NCBI GenBank assembly: GCA_947169985.1
Contig: CAMVRW010000106.1
Coordinates: 1 to 7,770 of the forward strand
DNA from: an uncultured Butyrivibrio sp.
GTDB taxonomy: Bacteria > Bacillota > Clostridia > Lachnospirales > Lachnospiraceae
Direction: 5' to 3'
DNA length: 7,770 nucleotides
This document shows positions 7,500 through 7,770 of the stretch, piece after piece. The position numbers and the translations under genes were made by a program. Under the pieces are notes generated by a model that saw only the letters and a program-made list of their open reading frames with translations, was not told the origin of the DNA and did no database searches. Positions within the stretch are counted from its first letter, which is position 1; the number at the start of each line of letters is the position of its first letter.

Positions 7500-7770
7500 T
7501 ACTCTATGATTTATACGAATGACAATGACCACCTGTAAAAACAGGGGTAATCGAAGTTGTTGAGGGTCTACCTTCGTGAGGGACTTAATTGAGGGTCTTG
7601 TCAGATTTTTGACCCATTTGTATTTTCTGAGTCTGAGCATGACCCACGGGATCTTTCCCACCTCATCAAGACATGTGCAGGCATATACCAAAAGAGGTGA
7701 CCAGTGAAATATAAACGCACCGGAAAGTGCCAGAGGAATTGCTATCATCCACATGCTCACAATAAGACTG
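7491..7770 (-). CDS. MATE family efflux transporter, C-terminal fragment (start beyond window)
   Basis: The frame is open from the right edge and stops at TAG 7493-7491. It begins SLIVSMWMIAIP, continues through a hydrophobic segment (LALSGAFIFHWSPLLVYACT) and then LDEVGKIPWVMLRLRKYKWV followed by KNLTR. This pattern of a last membrane helix, a DE-x-x-K-x-PW-x-x-R element and a basic end is characteristic of the C-terminus of MATE (multi-antimicrobial extrusion) transporters, which are ion-coupled exporters of drugs and organic cations in the cytoplasmic membrane. The GTG at 7760 is an internal valine, because the family-like sequence continues upstream of it. MATE proteins of this type usually end at or just after KNLTR. 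Here the frame runs about 35 residues further, through a stretch with short direct repeats, which may be a recent extension or a small frameshift. The substrate cannot be inferred. Confidence 0.85.
   Translation of the reverse strand, partial: SLIVSMWMIAIPLALSGAFIFHWSPLLVYACTCLDEVGKIPWVMLRLRKYKWVKNLTRPSIKSLTKVDPQQLRLPLFLQVVIVIRINHRVLY
7560..7598 (-). repeat. Short direct repeats in the tail of the MATE gene
   Basis: On the plus strand TTGAGGGTCT occurs at 7560-7569 and again at 7589-7598, with a third TGAGGG at 7577-7582. They lie immediately after the codons for the conserved KNLTR end of the transporter. They could be a small duplication that changed the C-terminus, or chance. Confidence 0.4.

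Noticed and set aside
7532..7545. Small hairpin CCTGT-AAAA-ACAGG as a terminator of the MATE gene
   Set aside because: The stem is only five pairs, it lies inside the open frame, and no U-run follows on the minus strand.

Overview
The window is dominated by one very large minus-strand gene. Its reading frame is open without a stop from an ATG at 7446 to the left edge (2,482 codons, unfinished). At the right edge lies the C-terminal end of a second minus-strand gene, which matches a MATE-family efflux transporter. No other gene is supported. The plus-strand open frames are antisense shadows of the large gene. There are no tRNA or rRNA genes, insertion sequences or CRISPR arrays.

The organism is probably a low-to-moderate GC Firmicute, most likely a Lachnospiraceae-type gut or rumen clostridium. 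This rests on the strong AGGAG ribosome site, the codon use and the MATE C-terminus ending in RKYKWVKNLTR. It is an inference, not a demonstrated placement.

Layout, read from right to left in the direction of transcription: (1) 7770-7491, MATE transporter C-terminus with an unusual tail of about 35 residues; (2) 7490-7447, a 44-base gap with a strong Shine-Dalgarno and a possible weak promoter; (3) 7446-1, the giant protein. In order, the giant protein has: an N-terminal helical domain of unknown family (residues about 1-442); a short charged helix; a Gln/Asn-rich low-complexity linker with a 12-residue tandem repeat (523-627); a long charged coiled-coil region of about 850 residues interrupted by three small islands; a hydrophobic-aromatic break followed by an extreme Glu/Lys/Asp tract (1479-1580); an ABC1/AarF/UbiB-type atypical kinase domain (about 1755-2070); and a helical C-terminal region of more than 400 residues cut by the window edge.

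The point of interest is this architecture. A UbiB/ADCK-like kinase core keeps the ATP-binding Lys, ExD, HGDxHxxN and DFG motifs, but it sits near the C-terminal end of a giant, apparently cytosolic coiled-coil protein. Family members normally have about 450-600 residues and act in quinone or lipid metabolism. I recognise no described system with this layout. Its function cannot be read from the sequence; a scaffold or filament carrying an ATP-dependent effector is one guess.
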